The notes beneath the pieces are model-generated. The model made no database searches. It had not been told where the DNA came from and was given only the letters and a program-made list of their open reading frames with translations. Below are positions 11,295 to 53,515 of a DNA stretch of 64,000 bases, piece after piece. The stretch covers positions 3,605,528-3,669,527 of the forward strand of contig CM067518.1 in the NCBI GenBank assembly GCA_034509495.1. Reading direction: 5' to 3'. This DNA comes from Acestrorhynchus altus (Eukaryota > Chordata > Actinopteri > Characiformes > Acestrorhynchidae). A program made the position numbers and the translations under genes. How positions within the stretch are numbered: the first letter of the stretch is position 1; each line of letters opens with the position of its first letter.

Positions 11295-12550
11295 AGCAGA
11301 TGGAGAAGAGTGAGACTTAGAGAGAGGCGTACAGTGATTTGCCCTGATTTCCCGGTTTAAAGAAGATTGTTTTTCTCATTTTGAGGCTGAGCAACAGTCT
11401 CCAGAAAAAAAACTGTCAACAAAGCAGGCAGATGTTAGTGGTGAAGAATGTGTTTCCCAATTCATTTCACTCCATATACAAATGTGTAACTTTGAGTGAC
11501 CGTCACGGGCAAAAAGTGACTTTTGTGACATTTAAAAGGTAGAATAATGATTTTAGTGACTGAGAAGTGGAAACAGTATGACTATGAGTAACCGTTAAAG
11601 GACAAAAAGTGACCTTTCATTTTAAAGGCAAAGACTTTAACATTATTGGCTTTTAAAAGCATGAAAATGTAACTTTTATATATGACTATCAGTCACTACT
11701 GCAGGTTAAAACTACTTTTATTGACTTTATTTAAAAACATGATTAATGAACAATGAACAGTCTTGATTTGTTCCTTTGGTGGCTGTAACATCTCATTACA
11801 GACTAACGAGTCATTGTATTTTCAGTTTTAGGTCACTTTAGGTGAATTACGAAATTAAAAAGTAAATAAAAGCAACCTGCACTAAAAAAAATATGGTACA
11901 AACTGTCACTGGGGGAGGTATCTTGCTCGTCACTTAGGTCTGAAGAAAGTCCGAGAAAAAGATACAAATGAGCTTCATCTTCCAGGTACTGTGATTGTGA
12001 AAGATCACGTACCATCTTTGTGGGTACATTTACAGTCTTTGTACCTTCTGAAACCAAAATATGCATGTACAGCTCCAGTTTGACGGGGTAATGAGTACTG
12101 AAAATCCAGGACAGGTGAGAGAGCTTTGAGCAAGTTGGTAGAACGTGCTTAAAGAACCTGATAAGATATTGAGAGAAGTTGTCCATAAAGGGCTGAACAG
12201 TCCAATAGGAAGTGAAAAAACAATAAAAGTGGTCTAAATCTAACAGTTCCTTTGCTAATTGGAGGCTGAACATTGGGAGATGTTCCACTGCAGGTCTATA
12301 AGGAGATCAGTACGCGTTGTTATTTACTCAGCTTGCTTTTTTTTTTTGGTGGCTATTTTTAACTGTGTAACTGTTTAACTCACGCAAGTCCTCCAAGAAC
12401 ACGGTTGAGGTCTAGATATCAAACCTGCTCTGCCTAGGGCCTACCTAACAAGCATGAGTAAACAACCACGTGTTTTAATATCCATTACATAATATTATTA
12501 TGCAAAAGGCATAACAGTAATTTATGTCCAGTGGCAATTCTGTATAGTTG

Positions 12551-12639
<89 letters not shown>
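12551..12639. repeat. (GATA)n tetranucleotide array
   Basis: About 22 perfect GATA units. Confidence 0.98.
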
Positions 12640-12640
<1 letters not shown>

Positions 12641-12779
12641 GATGTCGTGGTAATCATGTGAACGTTAATTCATGTACAAGTTAAGAATCGTGTTTAATAT
12701 TAATTTTAATTAATTAGTTAATTAATTAATTAAAACTAATTAATTAATTAGTTTTTTAAAGATCTAAAAGTGGACCAAC

Positions 12780-13010
12780 TCGGTCTAAGTGTGGATTAGA
12801 GTGGACAGTAAGTGGACACAGTGTTTAAGCACACCAGCAGCACTGCTGTGTTTGATCCACTAATACCAGCTCAACACACACCAACACACCACCACCATGT
12901 CAGTGTGACTGCAGTGCTGAGAATGACCCACCACCCACATCATAGCTGCTCTGTGGTGGTCCTGCGGGGTCCTGAGCATTGAAGATCAGGGTGAAAGGAG
13001 GAGAATACAG
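12780..13010. mobile_element. Palindromic dispersed repeat, copy 2 (partial)
   Basis: Shares GTGTTTAAGCACACCAGCAG, CACACCACCACCATGTCAGT and CTGCAGTGCTGAGAATGA with the copies at 9570 and 61310. Confidence 0.7.
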
Positions 13011-13692
13011 ATGGACTACAGTCTGGAATTATAGAACTATAAATGATATTATGATTTAATGTTTTGATTGGTGTACAGCTTCAAAGTTTATATTATGTAT
13101 TTTTTGTACTTTGGTTCTGGGCCTTCTTGACCCTTGGTGACCCTCCGAGTTGAAAACCTACTCTGTATTACATTGTTTCTGTTTCTGGTTTCTGTAGAAA
13201 CCTGAGATTCCAGAAGGCAGATCATGTTTGGGTCAGTGTCTGAGATTTCAGTTCAACACCATGACCGTCCAGATGAACACTCTTCCTATACATGTTTACT
13301 ACTGTCCACAAACAAACCCAGTATAACCCAGTTAAAGACCATGAAAGAGCTGTGTGTTTGAATCAGAGACCGATTCAGTGAGTTGGAGATAAAAGTAATC
13401 GTCCAGTCCAGTCTTACCTGCAGCTCTGTCAGACTAATCCCACCACACTCTTCTGGAAGACCTCTCAGCTCAACCACGGCCCTGTTCCTGCGACCTCTTC
13501 TACGGCAGTCTGGTCCGGTCCAGGCTCTGTCCCAGCCTGAGATAGTAATCCTCCGGTGACACAAGGTGTGCTGGGACTCCAAACTGACCCACACAAAGCC
13601 CATCCCCCTTCACACACACTGACCAATGGGCTGACACAGGGGGCCGAGCTGAGCTGTGTCAGTCAAGGTTACATTACAGTCTGTATATATGA

Positions 13693-13749
<57 letters not shown>

Positions 13750-13954
13750 AAGTCAGGGCAGTGTTATTACTATACTACTCTGCTATCATGTGGACTGTAC
13801 TGCATGTGTACTTCACTCCAGCTTTATAAGATAAACAAACAAATAAAAAAAAGACTGGAATTACAGTGAAGTACAGGATGCACTGTTTATTTACAGTCTC
13901 ACACAGTTCCCTCTGTAGACCAACCCAGAGAGACACGGCAGCTGGCAGGCTGAT

Positions 13955-14013
<59 letters not shown>

Positions 14014-15133
14014 GTGTTAGTTCATACCCCCAACAGCTACAAACACATACATGTGAACTGATGAACTGGTAAACTGGTAAGAATATGTACCCACATATCT
14101 GAATGGGGGAAGCAAGAAGTCTAAATAGCTGAAATGAAACCAGCTTGTTTACAGTGCAGCGTAAGGAAAGACTGAGGACAGGGTAAGATGTGGAGTATAA
14201 AGTGCAGATGTGCAGCTGTGTAGTGCAGTCTAATGTGTAATAAATAAATACTAATGTTATATTATTATAATAAAGTGGGAATGTTCATTTATAGCTGTTC
14301 TTCATTAGTGTGTTACATGGTGAACACACTCAAACACTCCTAATAATCAGGTGATCAGATCAGCTCTGGACTGGGCTGGTCTTTCTCCATTCACGGCTAT
14401 TCAGCGCCCTCTAGCGCTCACTGCAAAACAGACAGTCAACACTTGTTGCTCTGCACCTGCTTCCACTAAGACGAGTGTGTTTTCACACTTTTGTAATTAT
14501 AAACTTATAACTTCAGATCTGTACTCACTGTTATTTGTGTATTAAATAAAATGCTGAAATGTGTTTATTAATTCACAAAATATTATAAAAACAAAATCAA
14601 ATTTAGTTCGTAGACATTGTAACGATACTACCACCATCACCACCACCACCACCAATACTACTACTAACAACAAACAACAACAATAACAATAATGATCATC
14701 ATCATTATTATTATTATAATTAATACCATTATTGTTATAATAATATTAATTATTATTTTATTGTTGCTGTTTTTATTATCATTATTTTTATTATTGTTGT
14801 TCTTGTTGTTTATATTATGATTATAACAACATTGTTGTTGGTATAAAGGTTATCATTTATTCTAAATACCACGAAAAGGAAACTTAATATAAATAAAATA
14901 ATTAAAATAAATAAAAAAATCTAATAAAAAAAACAAATAGGAAAGGAGGGCTTAAAACGGGCTGATGATTTGTTTACATTATAAAAGTGACAAACTGGTG
15001 GTTTAAAGTTGGATACACAGAACAGCAGATCAGAGCTCACGTGTCCATCCTTCTGTCCACTTTCAGATCTGAAATAAACTCGTCTCTCTGTGATGGAGGG
15101 GAGAATCCACATCCAGAAAGCAGGAACTCCGTC

Positions 15134-15616
15134 CCGGGACTCCACTCCGACCGCCCGGGCGGCTGTGATTGGCTGAGCCGCAGCGGAGCCGCGCAGTCAG
15201 CCGGGATGAAATACCGGAACGGAGTCCACCAGTGGGCGGATCTGGATTCTCTCCAGCAGTGTGCGGACAGATGTCAGTCAGTTGGAGCGCCCTCCCTTAC
15301 TGGGTGTGCAGACTGGGAACTGCTTCCTGTTGACGTCAGAGTGTGGGATCGTACCAAAACCTTCAGGGAAGAGTTTGTATTGTAGTTCTGTAGTTTCTCT
15401 TCTAGATAACGAAGGGTAGGAGGTCCAGTTCGTCTACTTTGACGGAAGCAGAGGCTTAGAGGAGACCTGAGAAGTTTTCAGAAGACCTGAGAAGTTTTCA
15501 GAAGTTTTCAGAAGATCTGAGAGGTTTTGAGAAGGTCTGAGAAGCTGTTCGTGGTGAAGTAAGCCAGCAGAGATGGTGAGATAGTCAGGGATCGTGGTGG
15601 TTTGTTGTGTCTCAGC
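15134..15616 (+). promoter_or_regulatory. Putative promoter and 5' UTR of sh3d19 (possibly shared with fhip1a)
   Basis: This is a GC-rich stretch in otherwise AT-rich DNA. It holds CCCGGGCGGC and an inverted CCAAT box (ATTGG at 15168-15172), and the predicted sh3d19 start codon lies about 450 bases downstream. fhip1a is divergent, so a bidirectional promoter is possible. No TATA box was seen. The inference rests on composition and position only. Confidence 0.4.
15474..15546 (+). repeat. Short tandem repeat in the sh3d19 5' UTR region
   Basis: Imperfect copies of GAGAAGTTTTCAGAAGACCT and shorter versions (GAGAAG, TTTTCAGAAG, GATCTGAGAG) are repeated head to tail just before the predicted start codon. 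Confidence 0.7.
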
Positions 15617-31474
<15,858 letters not shown>

Positions 31475-32168
31475 CACAGCTGTTTACAAGGATTGTTTAC
31501 AAGTGAAAAGTCACTAAATGTTTGTTTTTGAGGGCTGTTTGCCTGAACACACTCCAACACAATCAAACGAGTGTTGCAAAACATGGTACCCTGTTGTTTT
31601 GTCGCGGTCTTTTCTTACACTATTTTTATTCCGTTACTCACACTTTCTGTTCCCATTCCATTCGAGTGTAACTGGACTGTGAAGTAGGTGGAAGGCATTT
31701 CTCTCATTAACACTTTCACCCGACTGACGCCGATAGTTTTTAGTGCAGAAGAGTTTATATTAATTGTTACTCGTACACGGTTTTATCTACAGAGAATAAT
31801 TTGTCTAAGGTTTGGATGAAATGTCACTGTGAGCAGTGATTATGGGAACAAAAACTCTTTAACCCAGATTAAACCAAGATGAATTATGGTAAAGATTTGA
31901 GTGCGTTGTCTTTTCTTATCACACATCAGGAAGCTGATTCTGGAGCGGAGCTGCTTGCAAATCCGACATCCCTCCCTGGTGAAACTTATGGGAGTATGGA
32001 TGTGGTCTGTAAGTTTGAATGGGGACTGAGCAGTATGTCCATTTCTGGGAACATGACCTCGGGAATGCACATTGTCCCAACAACATTACACTATATTTGG
32101 TCACAGAAAACGCTCTCCAAGGTTGGTTGGTGTCCTGTGTAGGAAATACTGGCTCGGTTTCCTCTGTA

Positions 32169-32174
32169 AATAAA
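32169..32174 (+). promoter_or_regulatory. Candidate polyadenylation signal of sh3d19
   Basis: AATAAA about 700 bases after the stop codon and on the coding strand; the stretch between holds no other clear gene or repeat. Inferred from motif and position. Confidence 0.45.
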
Positions 32175-33689
32175 ATATCATTTGGATCATTTCTATGAGC
32201 CCCACTCGTCTGCTTACAGCCTAAAATATGTCAAAATCAAAAATGAAATTTGCAAACACCCCCACTATTAGTGTGGGTAGATCTTGCTCTAAATGGTGTG
32301 GAATGGATTGAAACGTTTCTCCAAGTGGCTGCTCCACCATTCAGATCTATGCATCCATCTTATCCGCTGCCTGGAATCATTGGGTGAAAGGCCGCACACA
32401 TTCACTCGCATGTTGGCACCGATTTATCATGGTTCACTGTTTTTTCCACCAACAGGCCATTTCATTTGTTACCTTTAATTGTTACTTTTGTTATCCTTAA
32501 TAAAGGATTTTTCAGCCACATTTGATCAGATCTGAATTCTCGGTTTATAATATAGTAGTTTATTTTATAAAATAAAAGTATTTCAAAGCTGCTTGAGAAG
32601 ATCACAGATTGGCTAGATCTTGTGCATGTCACTATTATCTGGCTGGTCTGAAGGTGGATCAGCAGTGAGGTGCCGACCTTTTCAAGCAAATGCACTGATA
32701 AATGCATGCTTTCTGGGCTGTTATTACATTGTTGGTTTTATCAAAACCACTTTGATTTCTCTATTGATGTGGAGATATTGAGCTGGTTTTGGGCCTGGTA
32801 CAGTCCAGAACCACTGACCGTTGAACATGTTCAAATTTTTTGCCAAACTGTTCCTTTAATTTGTTCAGGCCTGGTGCTGTTTGTGGTTGACCATTCTGGA
32901 TTGATCACATTTATCATGTTCATAATATGCTTCCATACTATGGGGCAGTAGAATCACTGCACCCCCACCTCCCTCACACCCTTTAGGAACATTGCAATCA
33001 CTGCTGGGTTCTATCATCAGACAGTGACCTCAGCTCTGGCTGTAGGTGTGTAATCAGAGGGGGAAGCTGATGCAGGGCCTCAGCAGATCCTACTTATCTG
33101 GCCCATGTGGTCACCAGCAGCCAGACACATCAGTCTTGCGTCAGGGACCTGCTGGTAGACCACAGTGCTGAAGTCAGCATGAAGGTGAGCTGTTGTTCTA
33201 GTTTTCACTCATTAACGATGTTTCAACTTGTTTTCTGCAGGTCATGTCCGAATCAGCAGTGGCCATTAAGATCACTGTACTGGACTCGAAAGCAGTGGTG
33301 ACGATATCATTTTAGATGTTGATTCGAGTTGATTGGGTCTAAGAATTGTTCTTCAGCCCAAACCACCAATCAAATAAAGGTAATTATTAATGTACTTATT
33401 TTGAATGTCACCATCTAGTGGCAGAACAAGCCTTTGAAACAGAGTGAATCAAAGAGTCTTTTGAAGAAGGATTTGTTCTTTTGGAGTGTTTTTTGCCCCT
33501 TGATCGGATCCAAGTCAGATCTGATTGCATTCAGTCTGATCCGAACAGTTCAGACATTCCATACGTTGTTGTTGTTGTTGTTTGGTAGGACTGTAATTAT
33601 GCAGACTACTGATGACTAATATCAGTTTTCCATACAGTTGACCATTTTACATGATTTAAACAACGACCCAAGCAACCTGCTCATATAGG

Positions 33690-33860
33690 GCTCACAATGT
33701 CCACCACGTGGGGTCCAGGTGGGCATGGGCTCTGAGTGGGATTCTGCATGTGTTACCCAAACGAGTCCTATAGTTAAACCCCCTTAATCTCACATGGGTC
33801 CCGTTGCTGTGTGCAACCCACATGGGGCCCATATTTAACCCCTCCTGGTCCCATTTAAAA
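33690..33860. repeat. Dispersed repeat, GGGTCCAGGTGGGCATGGGC type
   Basis: Shares GGTGGGCATGGGCTCTG and CACATGGGTCCCGTTGCT-like segments with 63056-63250. Confidence 0.65.
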
Positions 33861-34629
33861 CTCTTGGTCCAAAATGCATTTCATAGCTCAACAAATCATA
33901 ACAACCTGACTATATTTCTATAATCCGGTGGGTATTTCTATAATATCCACAAAAATTTGGAAAATGCCAAATATGATGTACCATCTACTGTTCGCATACG
34001 TTACCTTCTGAGAAGTTCCTCACAGAACCAGCTGAGAATCACGTCTGTTATCGGCATTTAGAGAAGGCTAGACGACACTCTTCTAAAACACCTTATGGTC
34101 TGACCCACTGCATTAGACTGGGACACCCCGAATAGAAATGTTACCCACATCTGTAGACAGTAGACCAGTACAACTGTGGATTTGGACGTACGTGCTGTTA
34201 CTTGACTTTTTTTTCTGAAATATCTGCAATATCAACTGTGGTGTAAAACCAACATGATAATGTGAGCTTGTATGTAGCCAGTCCAAAGAACATGAACGTG
34301 GAGTCTTCACATGGAGTTTCAGCCTTATACCACCATGAATGTGTGACTACAGCTTCACTTCCCTGATTTGAAATAGAGTTTTTATACCTCAGGTCCACTT
34401 TCCTTTCCTCACATACAAAAGTAAAAGGCTCCTGGATTTGACTTCCTGCACTGTTAAGCTGCAGAAGATCAGTGAGTCATCCGTGACCTTTTGTTGGTTC
34501 AAATGTTAGCAATGATTCTGGGAACGATGTTTCAGAGAACGCCATGTTCCACTTCTTCTCTTACACCGTTCTACACACCCACACAATTTAATCCAGTATG
34601 GTTAAAAAAAAAATCTGCATTAGAACATG

Positions 34630-34990
34630 GATCAACTAAAGGCATGTCCACATATTTGTGGACACCCTTACTAATGAATGCATTCAGCTACTTGACGTTG
34701 CACCCATTGCTGACACAGATGTGCAAATGCACACAAACATAATGTCTAGTCCCTGTAGAGACGTACGGCCAATACAATAGGACTCTCTGGAGCAGATAAA
34801 CATGAACCTCTGGGCCAGAGGGGTGTAAAGACCCTCAGTGTTGAGCACTGGAATGACTTGTCTGTTGAGTTTTCTGGAGGTGTCGTAGGCTTTATTGAAA
34901 CACTGATGATGGAAGATGCCTGAAGAACCCGGTGAAAAGCTTGCGAGGTAGTACAGGCATTGAAGGTCTGACAGTCAGGAAGGTCAATTT
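34630..34990. mobile_element. Dispersed transposon-like repeat, copy 1
   Basis: Contains CATTCAGCTACTTGACGTTG, CTGACACAGATGTGCAAATG and GGAGCAGATAAACATGAACC. Related copies at 50580-51190 and 62700-62900; TATTGGGACAC-type ends at 54555 and 63615. Confidence 0.65.
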
Positions 34991-36559
34991 GTGGGCACTT
35001 TCACCCTCCACTAACGGATACACGGGTTACGTGCATTTCTGGGCAAGCTGAGAAATACAGAAACATGCGGGAAAAGCTTGTGGACTGAGGTGGTTTAGTA
35101 ATATTACAGAATTTTACATAAATATGACTCACGTTAGACACTTCAGCAGAGTTATACAGTGCAGTTTCCGGAATGCCAAGCCTGAAACAGCCACGATAGA
35201 GACCCTTGTCTCCTTATTACAGGTCAATAGAGAGTCCATATGATTTTTGAAGCTGCTTAAGTTTAAAATTCTACATTATGTTGCTTTTACAGACACAATC
35301 ATACTTTGTCCGCATGTTGGCTTATAGTTCTTCTAAATCCTGCTTAAAACTGCTTGAACTGGGACTTGAAAAAAAGACACAGACCTCCTTTTCAGCTACT
35401 AAAGATGTATTGTTGAAGTACAAATAAAAGATGAAATAAAAAATTACAGGCAGGGAATGTTTGGCCCAGATATTCAACCACAGTACAAAAGTTAATACTA
35501 TTACACTTTCGATATGACACACTCGTTCAGAACCATTCACTTTTTCCTTTTTCTATTTCAGACAAAATAAATGGACAAACACTTGTTCTCAGAAAAAGGA
35601 TGAGATGACAATTCATGAACACACACACACACACACACACACCTAATACAGTACTTCTGTTGTCTTCATTCACTGTCCAACCAAATTTTGGTGTAAAGCA
35701 AAAGTCAAGGCTTCTCATATTCCTCAAATCAAGTCAGGCAAGATTCACAAAATTACTCTCAGGCTTTCTAATACCTTCTTTTGTTTAAAATACACTCACA
35801 CACACACACACACATACAGAATCTGATGCGTTTACACATGTAGGAACTGATATGTCTACTAGGTGTAAAGTTGAAGGAATGGCTGAAAGATCTAGGTCTA
35901 ATGGCGTACTGTATGGAAGTATCTATTGACGGTTTGAGAGATCAATGGATTTCACATCTAGACACATACAGTGTGTACTGTATATACAGAGAGACAGAGG
36001 TAAAGAAGGGCACAGCGCAGTAGGAAATGAGGTCGCTGGTCGTTTGGAGACTCTGCGGGCAAACACAGACCAGAGACTATCACACATATCAGATTTCACA
36101 GAGCAGAGGCCTTCATCATCATGATCTGTGAAGGTGGTTGCTTAAAGGAATACTCCAGCATTTTTCATCTGTATTGAGAAGAGACCTGAACACCTGCTGA
36201 CTCCAAACACACTTCTAATGGAAACCGCTGGACAGCTTGTATTGTACATGCTTTGGAGGCCATTGAATTTTGCAGGGAATGTGTCACAACTCCTGTCAAT
36301 TTAGGCTTCCAAACGGTGTCTAAGCATTGATTGCAGATCAAATTCTCGGTGATGCCACAGCCATCCGTGTTTGGGATTCCCAGTGAGCGTAACTGGCCTC
36401 ACTCTCGCATTAAACATGTATGACTGAAAAAACATGTCTATAAAATATAATTCATTTTTATTTAACTGGACCATCATATTTGTCATATTTCTTCTTCAAA
36501 TATCATAGTATGATTGATTACTTTTCACTGGTGAACTCTTGAAAAGACCAGTTTTCCCA

Positions 36560-36990
36560 GGTATGTCCAAAATCAAGCATATTAAAAAGGGTTTATCCTG
36601 TTTATGGTATTGGCTAGGTGATGAGCAGTGCCTGGTCTCCTCCAGACATGGTGTCTCTCCTTCAATGCAACAGACATCTCGATGCAATCCTGTCTCTGAG
36701 ATCTACAGACAATTCCGTAGACTTCACGGCTTGGTTTGTGTACTGTGGGACCTTATATAAACAGGAGTGTCTTTCCAAATCACGTCCAATCAACTGCATC
36801 TACCACAGGTGTCCAATCGTGCTGTAGAAACAGCTGAAGGATGATCTGTGGAAAAGATGCATCTGAGCTCAATTCTGAGTCTGTGAGGCTGTGAACACTC
36901 AAGTACATGTTATATTTTAGTTTTGTTTTTTAATAAATTTGAAAAAAAAATTAAACTTTTCTCACTTTGTCATTTGTTATTGTGTGTGGA
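36560..36990. mobile_element. 3' part of a Tc1-like transposon
   Basis: CCTTATATAAACAGGAGTGT, TTTCCAAATCACGTCCAATC, CTGTAGAAACAGCTGAAGGA and TTAATAAATTTGAAAAAA in this order are the familiar 3' flank of a widespread teleost Tc1-like element. No transposase frame. Confidence 0.65.
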
Positions 36991-37741
36991 AGTTTGCTTT
37001 TTTCTTTATACATGCAAAGTCTTTGGCCCCTCCATAGTGTGTTGGGGTCAGAGGGGAGAAGGGGGCGGAGCAAAGTGAGGGGCCAGAAAAAAACGTTTTC
37101 CTGATTGAAACAGAACGTAATTTAAAACTTTAAAACTTGATATATAAACGATATCGTCTCAGCCCATATCAGACTCTGTTTATATCCCAATATAGACATA
37201 AATATCAATATATCATCCATACATGTTCCACCACATTTTCTCTTCTCCTTTATCAGTAAACCAAATTATTGACTTCAAATCCTCATTCTGTCAGTTCCTG
37301 ACAGTTTATCAAAGAACATTTTCAATGTGGAAAACCCACTACTGTCCCACTGAAATAGAGGCTATCTTGAAAAACGCTGCAGTATTCCCTTCGGTTTCCC
37401 CTCTACTTCCAAAGCTAAAGCAGTAAATCTGAAAGAAACCAATGTTTCATTTAAGTGACATTAAAGCTGCTCAGTGGCTGTGAAAGGGGCACTCGAGTGG
37501 GGACCTGCACTCTTCTTCTGTGACATGTGATACATACCAGTCGAGGGGAAGAGAGCCAGGAGAGAATTGAACTGGGGAGTGTAGGGGGGGGGACACAGGG
37601 GGAAAAGAGGAGGAACAGGAGACATTTGAAACAGGTAAAAGGACTGAGTGCAGGAGAAAATGAAAGAGTGTTCAGGTGTGGGGTGGGGTTAGTTTGCTGG
37701 TCTGGTGGTCGCAGCTCGGTACGTTTTGCAGAGTATTGTGT

Positions 37742-37881
37742 TTAAAGGTATACTTCACCCAAAAGTGCTGGTTTTGCTTTTGGATGAAAGCTACTAGAGG
37801 CAGGTGAGCATTATCTGACTCCACGAGTAGACGTCGCTTGTCATGAGCAGAGGTGTTGGCGCTTCTGGTTGAAGTATTCCT

Positions 37882-37886
<5 letters not shown>
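37742..37886. mobile_element. TTTAAAGGTATACTTCA MITE, copy 2, overlaps dclk2 stop codon
   Basis: Left end TTTAAAGGTATACTTCACCC, right end TTGAAGTATTCCTTTAA. The right end on the minus strand reads TTAAAGGAATACTTCAA and contains the TAA of dclk2. Confidence 0.75.
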
Positions 37887-51830
<13,944 letters not shown>

Positions 51831-52019
51831 GACCTCCTCCTGCACCTCCTCCTCCAGCTCCTCCTCAAAGCCCACACTCAGCGCGAGCCCCTCTGCTCAT
51901 CCGCCCCGGTGACTCCCACACACGTGCACGCGTACGCACGCGCGCGCGCCTTAAGCGCACACACCTTGCTGAGCCTCACCTGCAACACATAACACACACT
52001 CAACCTAATACTCAGTACA

Positions 52020-52485
52020 CTGTACACACACACACACACTCGTACCCTGCACACACACACACACACCTTGCACACACACATATACCCTGCTCATACACAC
52101 ACACACCCTGCACACACACACACACCCTGCACACACACACTCATACCCTGCACATACACACACACATACCCTGCACACACACACACCCTGCACACACGCA
52201 CACACACACACATACCCTGCACACACACCCTGCACACATGCATACACATACACACACACACCATGCACACACATACACCCTGCACACACACCCTGCACAA
52301 ACACACACCCTGCACACACACACACCCTGCACACACACATACCCTGCACACACACACACACCCTGCACACACGCACACACACACACATACCCTGCACACA
52401 CACCCTGCACACATGCATACACACATACACACACACACCATGCACACACATACACACACACACACACACACCCTGCATACACATC

Positions 52486-52520
<35 letters not shown>
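52020..52520. repeat. CA-rich minisatellite with CCCTGCACACA units
   Basis: About 30 variable units of ACCCTGCACACACACAC type in the presumed dclk2 5' UTR intron. All six frames look open here because of the composition, not because of coding. Confidence 0.95.
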
Positions 52521-52698
52521 GGTCGTACTCCGGTGGTCCTGTGAGCATCACGATCACAAAGCCGCCCCCCGCACTTTCCCTTTAAGAGCAGCCTCTAAAC
52601 GACCTGAAAGAAAACACCCAACCATCAATCCCCTGATCATCCAGATGATTCCGGTTCGGTACCGAACAGAGTGATGGAGACAGCCTCTATCCTCTGTC

Positions 52699-52706
52699 TC
52701 TCTCTC

Positions 52707-52766
<60 letters not shown>

Positions 52767-52795
52767 TGTATCCTTTCTCTATCTATCTCACTCTA

Positions 52796-52857
<62 letters not shown>
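52699..52857. repeat. (CT)n(CA)n and (CT)n arrays next to dclk2 5' exon
   Basis: Two CT arrays (52699-52750 with a CA tail, and 52800-52857) abut the GC-rich candidate promoter. Confidence 0.96.
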
Positions 52858-52859
<2 letters not shown>

Positions 52860-52883
52860 GCGCGGTGCAGGTGCTCGGCTCAC

Positions 52884-52960
52884 CGGGCTGCATGGCCGCT
52901 GACGTCTCGGGCGCGCGCAGCCTCACGCCAGCAGGTGAGACGGGAGCGCGCATCCGCCGC
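52884..52960 (-). promoter_or_regulatory. Candidate 5' non-coding exon and promoter of dclk2
   Basis: A CpG-rich stretch carries a TGACGTCT element (52900-52907, similar to a CRE) and a strong minus-strand donor CCCG|GTGAGC at 52884. Splicing to the acceptor at 51979 would give the dclk2 5' UTR. The left limit (transcription start) is not known. An ATG lies 10 bases before the donor and opens a 12-codon upstream frame. Confidence 0.45.
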
Positions 52961-53199
52961 CCGTAGCAACAACAGGAGTCCGCAGGGTCCTAATGCTGGT
53001 CGAGTTTGTATTGGTTATACATATATGATTGGTTAGTTATAGTTGATTGATTGGTTAGTTATTGTTGATTGATTAGTTATAGTTGATTGATGATTGATGA
53101 TTAGTTCTAGTTGAAAAATGTCACTCAAACTTAATTTCAGTGGTGAAACTCCAGCACCATAGAACAGTCAGTTCCACTGTTGCACAGCCCAGTGCTCTC

Positions 53200-53303
53200 T
53201 ATTTACCATTATATCACTGACCATTGTGACTTTAATCAAGCACATAAATGCCTGTGTCTGGATACTGGATAACTCATGCTACTAAAAAGTAATAGTATGT
53301 ATC

Positions 53304-53340
<37 letters not shown>

Positions 53341-53515
53341 TAGTAATATAATAATAATAATAATACTTTAATAAGAAGTAACATAATAATAATAATATAT
53401 TACATAAATTAGATAATTCATTTATTCTTTTGTTTATTTTTTTGAATTTATAGTTAAGCCCGTGCCAGCATGGGCTCTCTGGTGGCAGATGTAATGGCAA
53501 ATCATCTGTAGGTGG
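53200..53515. repeat. Segment duplicated in dclk2 intron 1 (49150-49350)
   Basis: Both hold AAATGCCTGTGTCTGGA, AAGTAATAGTATGTATCAAT then (AAT)n, and GCTCTCTGGTGG followed by AGATGTAATGG, in the same order and orientation. Confidence 0.8.

Larger units (their letters stand above)
10890..15133. other. Spacer between fhip1a and sh3d19
   Basis: No conserved coding sequence seen. Contents: (TC)n(CA)n compounds at 11238-11295 and 13693-13749, (GATA)n, a palindromic repeat, (TC)n at 13960-14010, and AT-rich ATT/AAC-rich sequence at 14600-14940. A donor-like CTGCAG|GTAAGA at 13418 on the minus strand could end a fhip1a 5' UTR exon. Confidence 0.5.
31475..37881. other. Tail-to-tail spacer of sh3d19 and dclk2
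   Basis: Holds the sh3d19 3' UTR (to about 32,190) and presumably the dclk2 3' UTR on the right. No other coding sequence was recognised. Repeats: 33690-33860, 34630-34990, (CA)n at 35621-35642 and 35797-35815, a Tc1-like end at 36560-36990, and a MITE at 37742-37886. Confidence 0.6.

Noticed and set aside
11833..12288. A 151-codon open frame on the minus strand
   Set aside because: No recognisable domain, ordinary AT-rich composition and no splice context; looks like chance or an old repeat.
51831..51875. An N-terminal extension of dclk2 (GFEEELEEEVQEEV)
   Set aside because: It would need a GTG start; the ATG at 51830 gives the family's normal N-terminus.
52005..52585. Several open frames over 110 codons on both strands, rich in Cys-Val or His-Thr
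   Set aside because: They are translations of the CA/CCCTGCACA minisatellite; open in many frames because the repeat lacks stop codons.
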